From assembly GCF_000632985.1 (NCBI RefSeq), contig NZ_CP007481.1, forward strand, positions 434,001 through 498,000: a stretch of DNA of 64,000 nt, in the 5' to 3' direction. The position numbers and the translations under genes were made by a program. The notes beneath the pieces were generated by a model, which had not been told where the DNA came from, searched no databases, and saw only the letters and a list, made by a program, of their open reading frames with translations. The DNA is from Neorickettsia helminthoeca str. Oregon (GTDB lineage Bacteria > Pseudomonadota > Alphaproteobacteria > Rickettsiales > Anaplasmataceae). Positions 18,088 to 27,855 of this stretch are shown here, piece after piece (position 1 is the first letter of the stretch; every line of letters begins with the position of its first letter).

Positions 18088-20475
18088 ATGGATAATAAGA
18101 AAAAGCTTAGTTTAAAGCTAAAAGACGGAAAGGAAGAATTATCAAAAAAGGCTTTAGATGAATTTATAAGCAGATCTTCCGGTAATATCGGTCACGTTAG
18201 CTCATTCAAAGGCAGCGATAAGAAGAATACAGATCGTTTGACAAAGCAAGAAGAGCGCAATAGATTGGATGCGCTGTATAACTATAAAAAGCTAAACGCA
18301 GTCGCAGCTTCTACACACACGAAGCAGCCTGAACCAAGTGACAAAGTACCGGAATCAGGAAAGGAGTCCGAAAGTCAGCATTCGCCGGATAAAAAAGAAC
18401 TTTCTACTAGGACAACATCTACTTGGATCATAGATCCGGAGACGCCAAGATCTCGCCCTAGGTCTTCTTTTAATACTTCTTCATCGACTGAGCCTGTTAC
18501 AGTATCAGCTGCTGAGCCTTCTGCGGAGACATCTGGGGACTCCGCAGACAGAAAAAGTGAGAAAAGTAAATACTCCGAAAAAAGCAATACTGATGTAAAG
18601 CGACCTCAACGGAACAAAAGAGATTCAGTGTCTGTTGATACTAAGTCAGCGCACTTGAGTTATGACGAGTACACTAAGGAAGATCCGTTGAAATCTTCCA
18701 ATTTTAGAAAGAATTATAAGAAATCCTCTTCCAATAATCGAAAAAAAACAATTGTTAATCTTAAGAAGGGTCAACTTATCACTATAGAAAAACGTCTCAT
18801 AACCCCTAGGGAGCTATCAATGTTGCTTTCCGAGCCTATGTCTAAGGTTATGACGTTACTCAAAAAGATGGGTGAGACTTTCGGAGAGGATGATTTCTTG
18901 AAGAAAGATATAGTGGAAATCCTAGCACTTGAACTTGGTCATGAAATAAAATATAAGCTCTCTGCTGCCGAGTTGCTCACTAAGGAAAGGGAAAATGTAG
19001 ATAACAGTTCCATGAAAAATAGAGCTCCAGTGGTGACGGTCATGGGTCACATCGACCATGGAAAAACAACTCTCCTAGATACATTGAGGCATACCCATGT
19101 CACAGCCAGCGAGAGCGGTGGAATAACGCAACATATCGGTGCTTACCAAGTACAGACAAAAGATGGTAGGAGTATAACTTTCATAGACACACCCGGACAC
19201 GCAGCGTTCACATCAATGAGGATGCGAGGCGCTGAGGTCACAGATATAGTCGTGCTGTTAGTAGCCGCCGATGATGGCGTCAATGAACAAACGATCGAAG
19301 CCATAAAACATGCAAAAGCCGCTAAAGTACCAATAATCGTTGCGATAAATAAGATCGATAAAGAGGGTGCCAATCCCTTGAAGGTTATGACTGATCTTCT
19401 TCAACACGGAGTAGTGGTCGAGGAAATGCAAGGTGACGTCATGAGTGTAAACATTTCTGCTAAAAATGGGACAAATATAGATAAATTAGAAGAATTGATA
19501 TTACTTCAAGCAGACTTTCTTGAATTAAAGTACAATCCTTCGAAACAAGCAGAGGGCGTTGTGATTGAGTCTAAACTGGACAAAAGATGCGGGGCTTTTG
19601 CAACGATAATAGTGAAGGAAGGAGAACTAAAAACTGGAGAGCTAATAGTCGCTTCCGGATCCTATGGGAAGGTCAAAAGTATGACCGACTCGTCCAATAA
19701 AAAAGTCAAAAAAGCCCCAGCCGGAGTTCCTGTCGAGGTCCTCGGTTTAAATAAAGCACCAGAACCTGGAACGTACTTCTTCGTGGTAAAAAACGAGAAG
19801 GATGCTAAAGCAATGCTTGATAGTCAAGAAAGAGATAAAGTCGATAATACTAGATCACTTCGTGACTCATTCGAAAACGAGAAAAAGAAACTCAACTTCA
19901 TCATTAAAGCTGACGTCAATGGATCGGTGGAAGCCATAACCGAGTCAATAAAGGGATTAAGCCACCCAGACATTGAAATAAGCATCATACATACAAGCGT
20001 CGGAGATATAAACGATTCCGATCTGCTCCTAGCAGAAGTATCCGATTCATATATAATTGGCTTCCGAGTAAAAGCTGAAAGAACGGTCAAGGAGCATAGT
20101 GCAATCCTTTTCCACTCAATAATATATGATGTGATAAAGCACGTCCAAGACCTGATGACTGAGCTTGTCTCACCAAAAACACGTGAGGTAGTTTTGGGTT
20201 CGGCGCTTGTTAAGGAGGTGTTTACCCTCTCAGATAAGTCTAGCGTCGCTGGATGCCAGGTTAAGTCTGGGGTGATCAAGAAATCCGCCAGAATAAGAAT
20301 AGTAAGGGATGGTCAAATACTTAAGGACCTTTCAATCAAATCCCTAAAGCGTTTCAAAGATGAGGTCAAGGAAGTAAAACCCGGGTATGAGTGCGGTATA
20401 CTACTGAATGGTTATAGCGACTTTAAGGTCGGCGATATATTGGAATCATTCGAGTCAGTGTCAAATGAAAAATAG
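18088..20475 (+). CDS. infB: Translation initiation factor IF-2
   Basis: GTPase that delivers fMet-tRNA to the 30S subunit and promotes subunit joining. A low-complexity, highly charged N-terminal region (about residues 1-230) leads into the IF2_N segment and the G domain: GHIDHGKTT (G1, near residue 318), DTPGHAAFT (G3) and NKID (G4). Beta-barrel domains follow, ending with the fMet-tRNA-binding C-terminal domain ([20 protein letters not shown] and [15 protein letters not shown]). The 795 residues are normal for the family. nusA-infB-rbfA is the classic conserved order, here without rimP upstream. Confidence 0.96.
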   Translation: MDNKKKLSLKLKDGKEELSKKALDEFISRSSGNIGHVSSFKGSDKKNTDRLTKQEERNRLDALYNYKKLNAVAASTHTKQPEPSDKVPESGKESESQHSPDKKELSTRTTSTWIIDPETPRSRPRSSFNTSSSTEPVTVSAAEPSAETSGDSADRKSEKSKYSEKSNTDVKRPQRNKRDSVSVDTKSAHLSYDEYTKEDPLKSSNFRKNYKKSSSNNRKKTIVNLKKGQLITIEKRLITPRELSMLLSEPMSKVMTLLKKMGETFGEDDFLKKDIVEILALELGHEIKYKLSAAELLTKERENVDNSSMKNRAPVVTVMGHIDHGKTTLLDTLRHTHVTASESGGITQHIGAYQVQTKDGRSITFIDTPGHAAFTSMRMRGAEVTDIVVLLVAADDGVNEQTIEAIKHAKAAKVPIIVAINKIDKEGANPLKVMTDLLQHGVVVEEMQGDVMSVNISAKNGTNIDKLEELILLQADFLELKYNPSKQAEGVVIESKLDKRCGAFATIIVKEGELKTGELIVASGSYGKVKSMTDSSNKKVKKAPAGVPVEVLGLNKAPEPGTYFFVVKNEKDAKAMLDSQERDKVDNTRSLRDSFENEKKKLNFIIKADVNGSVEAITESIKGLSHPDIEISIIHTSVGDINDSDLLLAEVSDSYIIGFRVKAERTVKEHSAILFHSIIYDVIKHVQDLMTELVSPKTREVVLGSALVKEVFTLSDKSSVAGCQVKSGVIKKSARIRIVRDGQILKDLSIKSLKRFKDEVKEVKPGYECGILLNGYSDFKVGDILESFESVSNEK

Positions 20476-20486
20476 GCAGTATCTTT

Positions 20487-20762
20487 ATGAATCCTATAAG
20501 AAAATTGCGTATAGAGTCGGTCCTGTTGAAAAGTATAACGGAGATCATCAATAGAACTTTTGGTATGATCGCTACAGTGGCCAATGTCACCGTCGCTGAT
20601 GATTCTAAGTCTGCCGTTGTTTCACTGTACCTTCTTGATGCCTCGCTCAATGCTCGTGATGTAGAGGCAGCAATCCGAGTGAGAATAGGCAAGTCTCTTA
20701 CTCTCAGGAATACACCAAAGCTCAGCTTCGTTACTACGAGAAAGTCACTAGATGCTTTATAA
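20487..20762 (+). CDS. rbfA: Ribosome-binding factor A (short form)
   Basis: RbfA is a KH-fold cold-shock factor for 16S rRNA 5'-end maturation on the 30S subunit. The 91-residue protein shows the family outline: basic N-terminal helix (IRKLRIESVLLKSITEIINR), strand segment VTVADDSKSAVVSLYLL, and the ending RIGKSLTLRNTPKLSFVTT. It is shorter than E. coli RbfA (133), lacking the C-terminal tail. The position directly after infB supports the call. Its stop overlaps the next gene by 11 bp. Confidence 0.8.
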   Translation: MNPIRKLRIESVLLKSITEIINRTFGMIATVANVTVADDSKSAVVSLYLLDASLNARDVEAAIRVRIGKSLTLRNTPKLSFVTTRKSLDAL

Positions 20763-23106
20763 CATAGATATCAGGGATAATATTTACGATTCGATACTTT
20801 GTTATTTGTATAATCAGAACTCTTCAGATTCTCGTGATTATTCACATTGCCTTATCCTAACTCCCAATTACTCCTTCTCATACTCGCTAAAGAAGAAGTT
20901 CAGAGATGGAATGGTGTTACCCATGATCGCTGACTGTCAAAAAATAATTGAGAGATTTGCATTAGAGCAACAAAACTTCGAATATATTAATTTCAGAACT
21001 AAAGCAATAATAGCGATATATAAGTTCCTAAGAAACATAGGGCACCACTGTTCGATCAGTGAAGCAGCCTTACTTCTCACAAAACTAGAGGATGAAGAGA
21101 ATTACACTGATATTCATCTTTTAGGGGTGGTCAGGGAGCAACTGAAATACTTAACAGAATATAAAGAATTCCAAAAATTGGCGCTATCAGATATTTTGAA
21201 TAGGCATGAACAAGTAATCATAGCTGGAATCTACGTCACTGATGCAACATCTGAACACATATATAGAAAAAGCATCGAGCATAATTACCCAATATTCATC
21301 CAAGGCTTGGTAACGGATGAAAATTATCATCCAGATCCAAATCATTTTCTCTATAAAACTTGGAAATTCTATACAGAAGAACCCATCACGATAATAGATC
21401 AGAATAAGGATTTAGACGATAATTTCTTCCCACGAAACTCATCTAGCACTTCATTTGACACGCGGTATGAAATCAAAATCTACCAAACCGCAAATGACTA
21501 TCATCAATTAAAAGAAGCAGAAAAACATTTGCTAAATTTGTTCCCAGATGTTGCGCTGGTCACAAAAAATCAGATGCTACTCAGGAAAATTCAATTAAAC
21601 CTCAATCATAAGGGCATTTCGTTGTTTTTTAGAGAGAAGTACAAAGTGCATCCAGATGGAATTTTCTTACTGAAGCTTATAGATCTAGCCCTCTTAGGGA
21701 GCACAGACGAAAATATAATAGCGCTGCTAAAACATCGCTACATCTACAAATATAACTCCTCCATAGTAGATGAGATCGAGAAATCCCTACTGAGAACAAT
21801 AAAGATCGATGCCAGAACATTAGAGAAACCTGCTTCTACCTATTTAGAGAGTATCAAAAAAGCTGCAGAACAACTCAGTGATGCAGAAAACTTAGCAAAG
21901 TATCATCTTGAGTGGGCAAATTCGCTGACTGACAACCTTGATCTAGATAGTAAAAAGATATTGAGGTTGATAGAAAATCACTTACCAGAGTTGCGAGATA
22001 TAAACGATTATAAAGAGGTCCTTACATTTTTTCTGGAGAATCATTATTTTTATCCGTGCGAGAAAAATGAAAACTCCATCGAAGTCTTCTCACCAAGAGA
22101 GGCTTCGTTTTTGAATCATAAAAACGTGTTGTTGTTGGACTGCACAGAACAGGATTTTCCTGTATCTGACTCTCAGGTGATGCTGAACTTGTTCCAAATA
22201 ATCAGCACAAAGAAAACCGTAGCTATCTCAAGTAAACAAAGAAATCTATCCAGGCTATTGCTGAAAATCCAGTATTCCAACCAGGCTGTAGGAGAATTAT
22301 CTATTCCGCTCGAGAACACTGAATCCCTTCTGATAGAAAAAGTCGAAACTAGAAAAAATGAGCTCTACATACCAGCAGAAATGCTACCAAAAAAACTTAG
22401 TCCGACGATGATTGAGCTACTGATTAGTAGCCCATACAAATTCTATATGCGCTACATCTTGGGAATCAAAGAAGTAAATCCTATAGGAATAAAGCCTGGA
22501 TACAAGGAATTGGGCTGTGTCTTGCATAATGTATTTCGAAGAGCAGCTAACGAAAAATTCTCCAAAGAGGAGTACAAACAAATATTACTGGACGAACTTC
22601 AAAAATACGCAACCCAATACCCATATGTGAAAAATTTATGGCTCCCACGAGGATTGAAAATACTGGAGCAGTTCAGCCTCTTTCATAATGATAGACTAAA
22701 CAGAATATCAACTCTAGAAAATGAAAAAGAAGTGTCAATATCGTTTGAAGAGTTCAAAGGGGTAGAAATTCGTTGTAGATTCGATAGAATCGAGTTTCTC
22801 GACGATGGAACAGTAAGTATTGTGGAATTTAAAACCGGGATAGTGCCAACATTAAAACAAATAAAGGAATTCATAAAACCACAGCTTCTGATACAGGGAT
22901 TGGTACTACAAAGAAGTCAGCATATGGAAATTAGCGAACTGCTATACTGCAAACCATCCGTTGATAAGATCGTGCTTAGACAAATTGCTGCTCCTATGCA
23001 GGAAATAGAATCCTGTCAGTATAAATTGAAGGAATTATTAAGGCACTATCTCTCAGGAAACTTTAACTTTTGTGAAGAGAATACGATATACTTCGCTGTG
23101 CACTAA
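20752..23106 (+). CDS. addB: AddB-like protein with PD-(D/E)XK nuclease domain
   Basis: Probable nuclease/inactive-helicase subunit of an AddAB-type double-strand-break repair enzyme. The N-terminus has a weak helicase-like opening (CLILTPNYSFSYSLKKKF). The C-terminal third matches the alphaproteobacterial AddB pattern: LSPTMIELLISSPYKFYMRY (near residue 548), a GCVLHNVFRRA His element, then the nuclease core with Asp in RFDRIEFLDDG and IVEFKTG (E-x-K), followed by QLLIQGLVL. At 784 residues it is shorter than usual AddB (~1000). AddA would have to be elsewhere. ATG 20752 overlaps the end of rbfA, so it is in the nusA operon. The nuclease domain is clear; the AddB name is inferred. Confidence 0.72.
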   Translation: MLYNIDIRDNIYDSILCYLYNQNSSDSRDYSHCLILTPNYSFSYSLKKKFRDGMVLPMIADCQKIIERFALEQQNFEYINFRTKAIIAIYKFLRNIGHHCSISEAALLLTKLEDEENYTDIHLLGVVREQLKYLTEYKEFQKLALSDILNRHEQVIIAGIYVTDATSEHIYRKSIEHNYPIFIQGLVTDENYHPDPNHFLYKTWKFYTEEPITIIDQNKDLDDNFFPRNSSSTSFDTRYEIKIYQTANDYHQLKEAEKHLLNLFPDVALVTKNQMLLRKIQLNLNHKGISLFFREKYKVHPDGIFLLKLIDLALLGSTDENIIALLKHRYIYKYNSSIVDEIEKSLLRTIKIDARTLEKPASTYLESIKKAAEQLSDAENLAKYHLEWANSLTDNLDLDSKKILRLIENHLPELRDINDYKEVLTFFLENHYFYPCEKNENSIEVFSPREASFLNHKNVLLLDCTEQDFPVSDSQVMLNLFQIISTKKTVAISSKQRNLSRLLLKIQYSNQAVGELSIPLENTESLLIEKVETRKNELYIPAEMLPKKLSPTMIELLISSPYKFYMRYILGIKEVNPIGIKPGYKELGCVLHNVFRRAANEKFSKEEYKQILLDELQKYATQYPYVKNLWLPRGLKILEQFSLFHNDRLNRISTLENEKEVSISFEEFKGVEIRCRFDRIEFLDDGTVSIVEFKTGIVPTLKQIKEFIKPQLLIQGLVLQRSQHMEISELLYCKPSVDKIVLRQIAAPMQEIESCQYKLKELLRHYLSGNFNFCEENTIYFAVH

Positions 23107-23188
23107 ATCATTTAAGAATGAGTGCTATTCTATGGAATGAAGCAGCTTTCTACTTTTATTTTCGCTGTAAAAATGATATAAGTTCGTA

Positions 23189-24631
23189 ATGAAACAGGGA
23201 TACACGTTCGACGATATATTACTTGTCCCGGGGTACTCAGAAGTATTACCGGCGGATGTTAACGTGGGGACTTACATCACCAGAGATATAAAATTGAATA
23301 TCCCGCTGGTTTCATCCGCGATGGATATGGTGACTGGGTCTGCGCTCGCGATAGAATTAGCAAAACACGGCGGTATAGGAGTCATCCACCGAAATATGAG
23401 TCCGAAGAAGCAGGCTCTTGAGATTCGGAAGGTGAAAAAGTATGAAAGCTGGATAGTTTCTAATCCTATTACAATTTCACCCGATGATACCATACAGAGA
23501 ATACTAGAGCTCAAAAAACTCCACGGATACTCAGGGTTACCAGTAGTGGACGAGGGTAATAGGCTCATAGGTATACTGACTAATAGAGATATAAGGTTCA
23601 TTGAGGAGACTTCGATTAAGGTCTCTGATTTAATGACAACTAAAAATCTGATAACTGTCAGGGAAGGAGTCTCATACTCTGAAGCGCAGTTGTTGCTACA
23701 TAAGAACAGGATCGAAAGATTAATTGTGGTAGATGATGAGTTCAAATGCGTTGGCTTGATAACTGTCAAGGACATCACTAATTTTGCCGCTCATCCTAAC
23801 GCATCCAAAGATTCCAAAAGCAGACTGAGAGTAGGCGCAGCAATAGGAGCCACTCAGGACTTCCTGGAAAGGGCAGAGGTTTTAGTGAAGGAAGATGTCG
23901 ATGTCCTTGTTATAGATACGGCACACGCCCACACTCGAATAGTAGGGGATGCAATTAGACAAATAAAAAATAATTTTATAGATATACCACTCATAGCTGG
24001 GAACATAGCAACTGCGGAGGCCGCAGAATATCTTATCAAGGCAGGAGTCGATGGAATTAAAGTCGGTATTGGACCCGGCTCAATATGTACAACACGTGTC
24101 GTCACTGGCGTTGGAGTCCCACAGTTTACTGCAATCCTCGATGTCGCAAATGCCTGTAAAAACACGGAAATAAAAGTTATTGCAGATGGTGGAATTCGTT
24201 ATTCTGGTGATATAGCAAAAGCTATAGCAGCCGGTGCTGATTGCGTCATGATTGGCTCTCTCTTTGCAGGAACCGAGGAGTCACCTGGAGAAGTAGTCTT
24301 GTACCAGGGAAGATCTTATAAAAGTTACAGGGGTATGGGATCCGTTGGCGCTATGAGCATAGGTTCAGCTGATAGATATTTTCAAAATTCTTCAATGAAG
24401 CTTGTCCCAGAAGGTGTAGAAGGTCTAGTACCTTTCAAAGGTGCACTGGGTGATGTAGTGTATCAACTCATTGGAGGGGTGAAATCATCAATGGGATATA
24501 CTGGTAACAAGAGCATCGAAGAAATGAAAAATAACTGTAATTTCATCAATATTACAGCCGCCTCGAACAATGAGGGTCATCCACATGATATCGTGATAAC
24601 ACACGAATCCCCAAATTATTCCAAGACCTGA
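23189..24631 (+). CDS. guaB: Inosine-5'-monophosphate dehydrogenase
   Basis: Oxidises IMP to XMP with NAD, the rate-limiting step to GMP. The TIM-barrel catalytic domain starts [17 protein letters not shown]. Two CBS domains are inserted (about residues 90-205). The catalytic loop is [15 protein letters not shown] (Cys near residue 296), followed by [15 protein letters not shown] and the flap/[10 protein letters not shown] region. The 480-residue length is normal. The last ~200 bp of this gene and its 3' flank (24434-24729) are repeated without change at 25917-26212. Confidence 0.96.
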   Translation: MKQGYTFDDILLVPGYSEVLPADVNVGTYITRDIKLNIPLVSSAMDMVTGSALAIELAKHGGIGVIHRNMSPKKQALEIRKVKKYESWIVSNPITISPDDTIQRILELKKLHGYSGLPVVDEGNRLIGILTNRDIRFIEETSIKVSDLMTTKNLITVREGVSYSEAQLLLHKNRIERLIVVDDEFKCVGLITVKDITNFAAHPNASKDSKSRLRVGAAIGATQDFLERAEVLVKEDVDVLVIDTAHAHTRIVGDAIRQIKNNFIDIPLIAGNIATAEAAEYLIKAGVDGIKVGIGPGSICTTRVVTGVGVPQFTAILDVANACKNTEIKVIADGGIRYSGDIAKAIAAGADCVMIGSLFAGTEESPGEVVLYQGRSYKSYRGMGSVGAMSIGSADRYFQNSSMKLVPEGVEGLVPFKGALGDVVYQLIGGVKSSMGYTGNKSIEEMKNNCNFINITAASNNEGHPHDIVITHESPNYSKT

Positions 24632-24729
24632 AATATAACAGAATCTAGACTTACCTCTGAAGCCTCCCTATCTGCTGTGGAAATTTTATATCGCTACTTA
24701 TGCTACTATAAATATTAGACAATATTAAA
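24434..24729 (+). repeat. 296-bp duplicated segment, copy 1 (guaB 3' end and flank)
   Basis: This is the source copy. It covers the last 198 bp of guaB and 98 bp downstream and matches 25917-26212 base for base on reading both stretches. Beyond 24729 the two downstream flanks stay visibly related but diverged up to the starts of the two following genes. Confidence 0.95.
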
Positions 24730-24747
24730 CTACCCATATACTTGTAG

Positions 24748-24776
24748 TTGTAGTCTATACTAAATTATTCTATACT
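24748..24776 (+). promoter_or_regulatory. Promoter of the first repeat-protein gene
   Basis: TTGTAG (24748-24753), 17-bp spacer, TATACT (24771-24776), ending 29 bp before the ATG. The same layout (TTGCGA, 17 bp, TATACT, same distance to the start) precedes the paralog at 26289, which supports it as a real promoter preserved through duplication. Confidence 0.6.
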
Positions 24777-24805
24777 TATATTGATAATATATCAAATGAT
24801 TTACC

Positions 24806-25786
24806 ATGAATACTACAAATATGACTGAATCTGTACCAAATGGTATTGATCTCAGTGATTGGGATATAACTTCTATTGAGGAAGTGAATCCTATTGAGGA
24901 AGCGAATCCTATTGAGGGATTAGTGAATCACGTTCCAGATGAACAAGTTGTAGAATTGTTAGCCGATGCCATACAAACTGAGCACGTAGAAACTGGATTT
25001 ACTTTACCAATGGAAAGTCATCCTTCGACACATAGTAGAGCATCCACATATTTAGCTTCGGCTATTAGCACAATAAGTAGTATTGGATCCGGTCTGGTAG
25101 ATAGAGTAAGCGATGCTATGCCCGGAATACAGAAAGGCGCTAAATCTACTGTAGTCTGGACTGCTGACGCAGCAGGGCGTGTTGGAGCCGTTATGCTAGA
25201 CAGAGTAGGAAAGGCTATGCCCGGAATACAGAAAGGCGCTAAATCTACTGTAGTTTGGGCTGCGGATACAGTAAGTAGCGTTGGATCCGCTCTAGTAGAC
25301 AGCGCTGAAGAGATTATTCCAGGAACCAGATCTAATTTGGATTTAGCTATGGACACAGCAGGTCGTTTTGCATCCGCGACGCAAAGCAAAATGGTAGATG
25401 TTATGTCAGAAATTAAGTCTACTTTAAATAGAGTAAGTAATGCCGCATCTGCTTTGCTAGACAAAGCGGAAGATGTTGCGCCAAAAGTATCTAAGCCACA
25501 GCATGCTACTAAAGAATCTCAAACTCCTTCAGGTCTTATGTACAGCGCAGGTAATGTTGGTCGTAAAGCTAGGATTGTAAAGAGGCAGGGAAATTTGATT
25601 ATGATGGAATTGATGGATACAGATTCTGTACCTTCTACGAACAGAGCAAATCACGTTGGGCACACTGTACCAAACATAGCAAAAAATTCTCCAACATATA
25701 GGGCGGTTCATAATGAAGTTCGTAGCCGATTGCAGCAAATCAATGGAGTGTCAGCTCTGGGGCAAAATATGGCGCTATCGAACTAG
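24806..25786 (+). CDS. Protein with 33-residue amphipathic repeats, function unknown
   Basis: 326 residues, no recognised family. After an acidic N-terminus with a short repeat (EEVNPIEEANPIEG), residues ~90-220 hold tandem 33-residue units. Each ends in a similar octet (GSGLVD, GAVMLD, GSALVD, QSKMVD, ASALLD), and two carry the identical AMPGIQKGAKSTVVW. The pattern predicts long amphipathic helices, reminiscent of apolipoprotein-like or membrane-surface proteins. No signal peptide or strong transmembrane segment is seen. The C-terminal part is basic, then polar. Its 3' side is probably truncated: a frame-shifted open stretch (25787-25916) after the stop weakly resembles the middle of the longer paralog at 26289-27845. 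Expression from its own promoter is likely. Possible secreted or surface-associated protein; this is inference only. Confidence 0.7.
   Translation: MNTTNMTESVPNGIDLSDWDITSIEEVNPIEEANPIEGLVNHVPDEQVVELLADAIQTEHVETGFTLPMESHPSTHSRASTYLASAISTISSIGSGLVDRVSDAMPGIQKGAKSTVVWTADAAGRVGAVMLDRVGKAMPGIQKGAKSTVVWAADTVSSVGSALVDSAEEIIPGTRSNLDLAMDTAGRFASATQSKMVDVMSEIKSTLNRVSNAASALLDKAEDVAPKVSKPQHATKESQTPSGLMYSAGNVGRKARIVKRQGNLIMMELMDTDSVPSTNRANHVGHTVPNIAKNSPTYRAVHNEVRSRLQQINGVSALGQNMALSN
25115..25254 (+). repeat. 99-bp-period direct repeat within the repeat-protein gene
   Basis: A 41-bp stretch at 25115-25155 recurs exactly at 25214-25254, offset 99 bp, equal to the 33-residue protein repeat. Neighbouring units are more diverged, so this pair is the youngest duplication. 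Confidence 0.9.
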
Positions 25787-25916
25787 TAGAGAAGCGTTTC
25801 ATTCTTGCAGAATTAGCGATTCTGCAAGAAGCTGGTAGTCCAGAAAGTGCCAGTTGTGTATTTACCCTAGAAGATCAATTTAGAAGACCAATTCTTTTGA
25901 AGCTTCTCGAAGAAAG
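25787..25916 (+). pseudogene. Frame-shifted remnant of the paralog's middle region
   Basis: Downstream of the stop at 25786, another frame is open from about 25735 to 25941 (visible as ELVEKRFILAELAILQEAG, then SPESASCVFTLEDQFRR). It resembles, weakly and only by eye, the ESEKIVAALELIVQ...SCLIEST region of the protein at 26289-27845. It stops abruptly where the guaB-derived repeat begins at 25917, as expected at a tandem-duplication junction. It includes a perfect 10-bp inverted repeat with a 5-nt loop (25804-25828) lacking a T-run. Confidence 0.45.
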
Positions 25917-26212
25917 TTCAAAGGTGCACTGGGTGATGTAGTGTATCAACTCATTGGAGGGGTGAAATCATCAATGGGATATACTGGTAACAAGAGCATC
26001 GAAGAAATGAAAAATAACTGTAATTTCATCAATATTACAGCCGCCTCGAACAATGAGGGTCATCCACATGATATCGTGATAACACACGAATCCCCAAATT
26101 ATTCCAAGACCTGAAATATAACAGAATCTAGACTTACCTCTGAAGCCTCCCTATCTGCTGTGGAAATTTTATATCGCTACTTATGCTACTATAAATATTA
26201 GACAATATTAAA
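25917..26212 (+). repeat. 296-bp duplicated segment, copy 2
   Basis: Identical to 24434-24729, offset 1483 bp. It contains the last 65 codons of guaB without a start and the guaB downstream flank, and is followed by a diverged but recognisable copy of the upstream region of the repeat-protein gene. As it lacks the guaB catalytic part it cannot make IMPDH. Confidence 0.95.
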
Positions 26213-26230
26213 ATATTTATATACTCATGA

Positions 26231-26259
26231 TTGCGATTTATATTAAGCTATTCTATACT
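26231..26259 (+). promoter_or_regulatory. Promoter of the second repeat-protein gene
   Basis: TTGCGA (26231-26236), 17-bp spacer, TATACT (26254-26259), ending 29 bp before the GTG start. Matches the promoter of the upstream paralog in boxes, spacer and distance. Confidence 0.6.
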
Positions 26260-26288
26260 TATTATAATATTATGAATGATGACCTATT

Positions 26289-27845
26289 GTGGCTAATACA
26301 GAGAGACCTGTTCAATTAGATAATACAGATAGCTATGTGGGTGCTCATCGCATTCCAAATAATGTGCAGTATCCAGCTCCCTATGTATATCAAGAGCAAC
26401 ACCCTAGATCGTTTGTAGGAACTATAACAGGAGGTATTAAATCCGGTTCGGCTTGGATTGCAAACACCATATCTACTCTTCCAACTACTCTTCTGGGTGC
26501 AGCGCAAAATACTGGATCTGTTTTAATAAATGCAGTAGGCGCTCTTAAATCCGGCTTAACTTCGGTTGCAAGCGCAGTATCTACCATTCCAAGTACAGTA
26601 CAAAATGCTGAATCTAACTTAGTAAATACAGTAGTGGGTATTGGACATACAGTGGAAAGTTCGGGTGTCAGGATCATTAGAGATGCACTCTCCACACAAT
26701 TAAATGAGGCATCTACTCTCTTCAATACTGGGGAACGGGTACTCGAAAGTGTAGGAAAAGCTGCTGAAGGTGTAGAAAAAGCTGCTAACGATATCACCGA
26801 AGCAGCGGATTTAATGCAGGAATTAGTCACTGGGGTCAATCGATGGGTACGCGCAATAGCTGATACATTCGTTTCACTTCGGACAGCGCTCCGTCTTCAT
26901 GAATCTGAAAAGATAGTAGCGGCGCTAGAGTTGATTGTGCAACACGCTACCAAATTGGAGCACTCTTGTCAGGTTTCTTGTTTGATTGAGTCTACTTACT
27001 CAGATACAGAAGCTACTACGAGGCTTGAGCTTATATGCGTGATGATTGCTCGTGCTAGTACGCGCCTAGATGAGGCTCGGTCTCCAGGAGTAGACTTCTC
27101 TAGTGATCGTTGGAAGCCCGATGTGCTACTCAAGGAGTTTCGCTTTCGCGACATAACCGAAAGTCTTCGTTGTTGCGGTAATGCAAAGAAGGTTATTCAG
27201 AGTATGAGCAGTCTTCTTCCTGAATTCAGAAAGGCATGTTCTAGTGCGGCTAGTTCGGCTAATAATATTTCAGGAATTTCGGACAACGTAAAGTTCTGGA
27301 TATTGCTTGCCGCACTACATACTGCACCGATTGTAGTTTTTGTATCTCGCAGCGCAATTACCTCTCCTAGTTATTCGGCTTCAATGGCCTTTATCATTTT
27401 CCAAGCGATCGCGGCAACCACAATGCTCCTTGTTGCAGCCAAAAGCGCCTCTGAGGTGATCAAATATCGTAAAGAGAAAAATACTGGAAATGTTACAGCA
27501 TCTTTAAATAAGACAAGCCTTGAACTTTTAGTTGCTGGCTCTCTTTCGCTGCCATTTACAATTGCGCTGTTGGGGTTTTATATAATCGGAATTAAGGTAG
27601 ATGCTACATTGCAATCGTCACTCATGAAAGGGATATCCGTGTGTTTTGTGTGCTCTATTGTGACTGGAATTGCTTTGCCAATACTTTACAAATTATATGC
27701 TGATGGGTATTTCAGGGGATCATACGTACCTGAATCCAAAAACTCAGCGGCTGCAACAAAGCCTGAACAAGTGGAAGGGTGTTGGCACACCTCAATCAAC
27801 GATAGCTCCTTTGTGCCAGGCTTAGTTGCCGGCGCAAGTATCTAG
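26289..27845 (+). CDS. Repeat-rich multi-pass membrane protein, paralog of the upstream gene, function unknown
   Basis: 518 residues, no recognised family. The N-terminal ~200 residues hold amphipathic repeats (GGIKSGSAWIANTISTLPTT and GALKSGLTSVASAVSTIPST head two of them) like those of the 24806 gene. A Cys-containing helical middle follows (about 200-320). The C-terminal part has four predicted membrane segments (FWILLAALHTAPIVVFV; FIIFQAIAATTMLLVAA; LELLVAGSLSLPFTIALLGF; GISVCFVCSIVTGIALPIL) and a short polar tail. The start is GTG at 26289: nearby ATGs are out of frame, and the position aligns with the ATG of the paralog. It was probably the original full-length gene beside guaB; tandem duplication then produced the truncated upstream copy. 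Confidence 0.72.
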   Translation: MANTERPVQLDNTDSYVGAHRIPNNVQYPAPYVYQEQHPRSFVGTITGGIKSGSAWIANTISTLPTTLLGAAQNTGSVLINAVGALKSGLTSVASAVSTIPSTVQNAESNLVNTVVGIGHTVESSGVRIIRDALSTQLNEASTLFNTGERVLESVGKAAEGVEKAANDITEAADLMQELVTGVNRWVRAIADTFVSLRTALRLHESEKIVAALELIVQHATKLEHSCQVSCLIESTYSDTEATTRLELICVMIARASTRLDEARSPGVDFSSDRWKPDVLLKEFRFRDITESLRCCGNAKKVIQSMSSLLPEFRKACSSAASSANNISGISDNVKFWILLAALHTAPIVVFVSRSAITSPSYSASMAFIIFQAIAATTMLLVAAKSASEVIKYRKEKNTGNVTASLNKTSLELLVAGSLSLPFTIALLGFYIIGIKVDATLQSSLMKGISVCFVCSIVTGIALPILYKLYADGYFRGSYVPESKNSAAATKPEQVEGCWHTSINDSSFVPGLVAGASI

Positions 27846-27855
27846 ACAATCTAAC

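Noticed and set aside
23272-23778. 168-codon minus-strand open frame
   Set aside because: Antisense to guaB coding sequence; no motif.
25804-25828. Intrinsic terminator after the first repeat-protein gene
   Set aside because: Perfect 10-bp inverted repeat, but no T-run follows, and it lies in what looks like a coding remnant.
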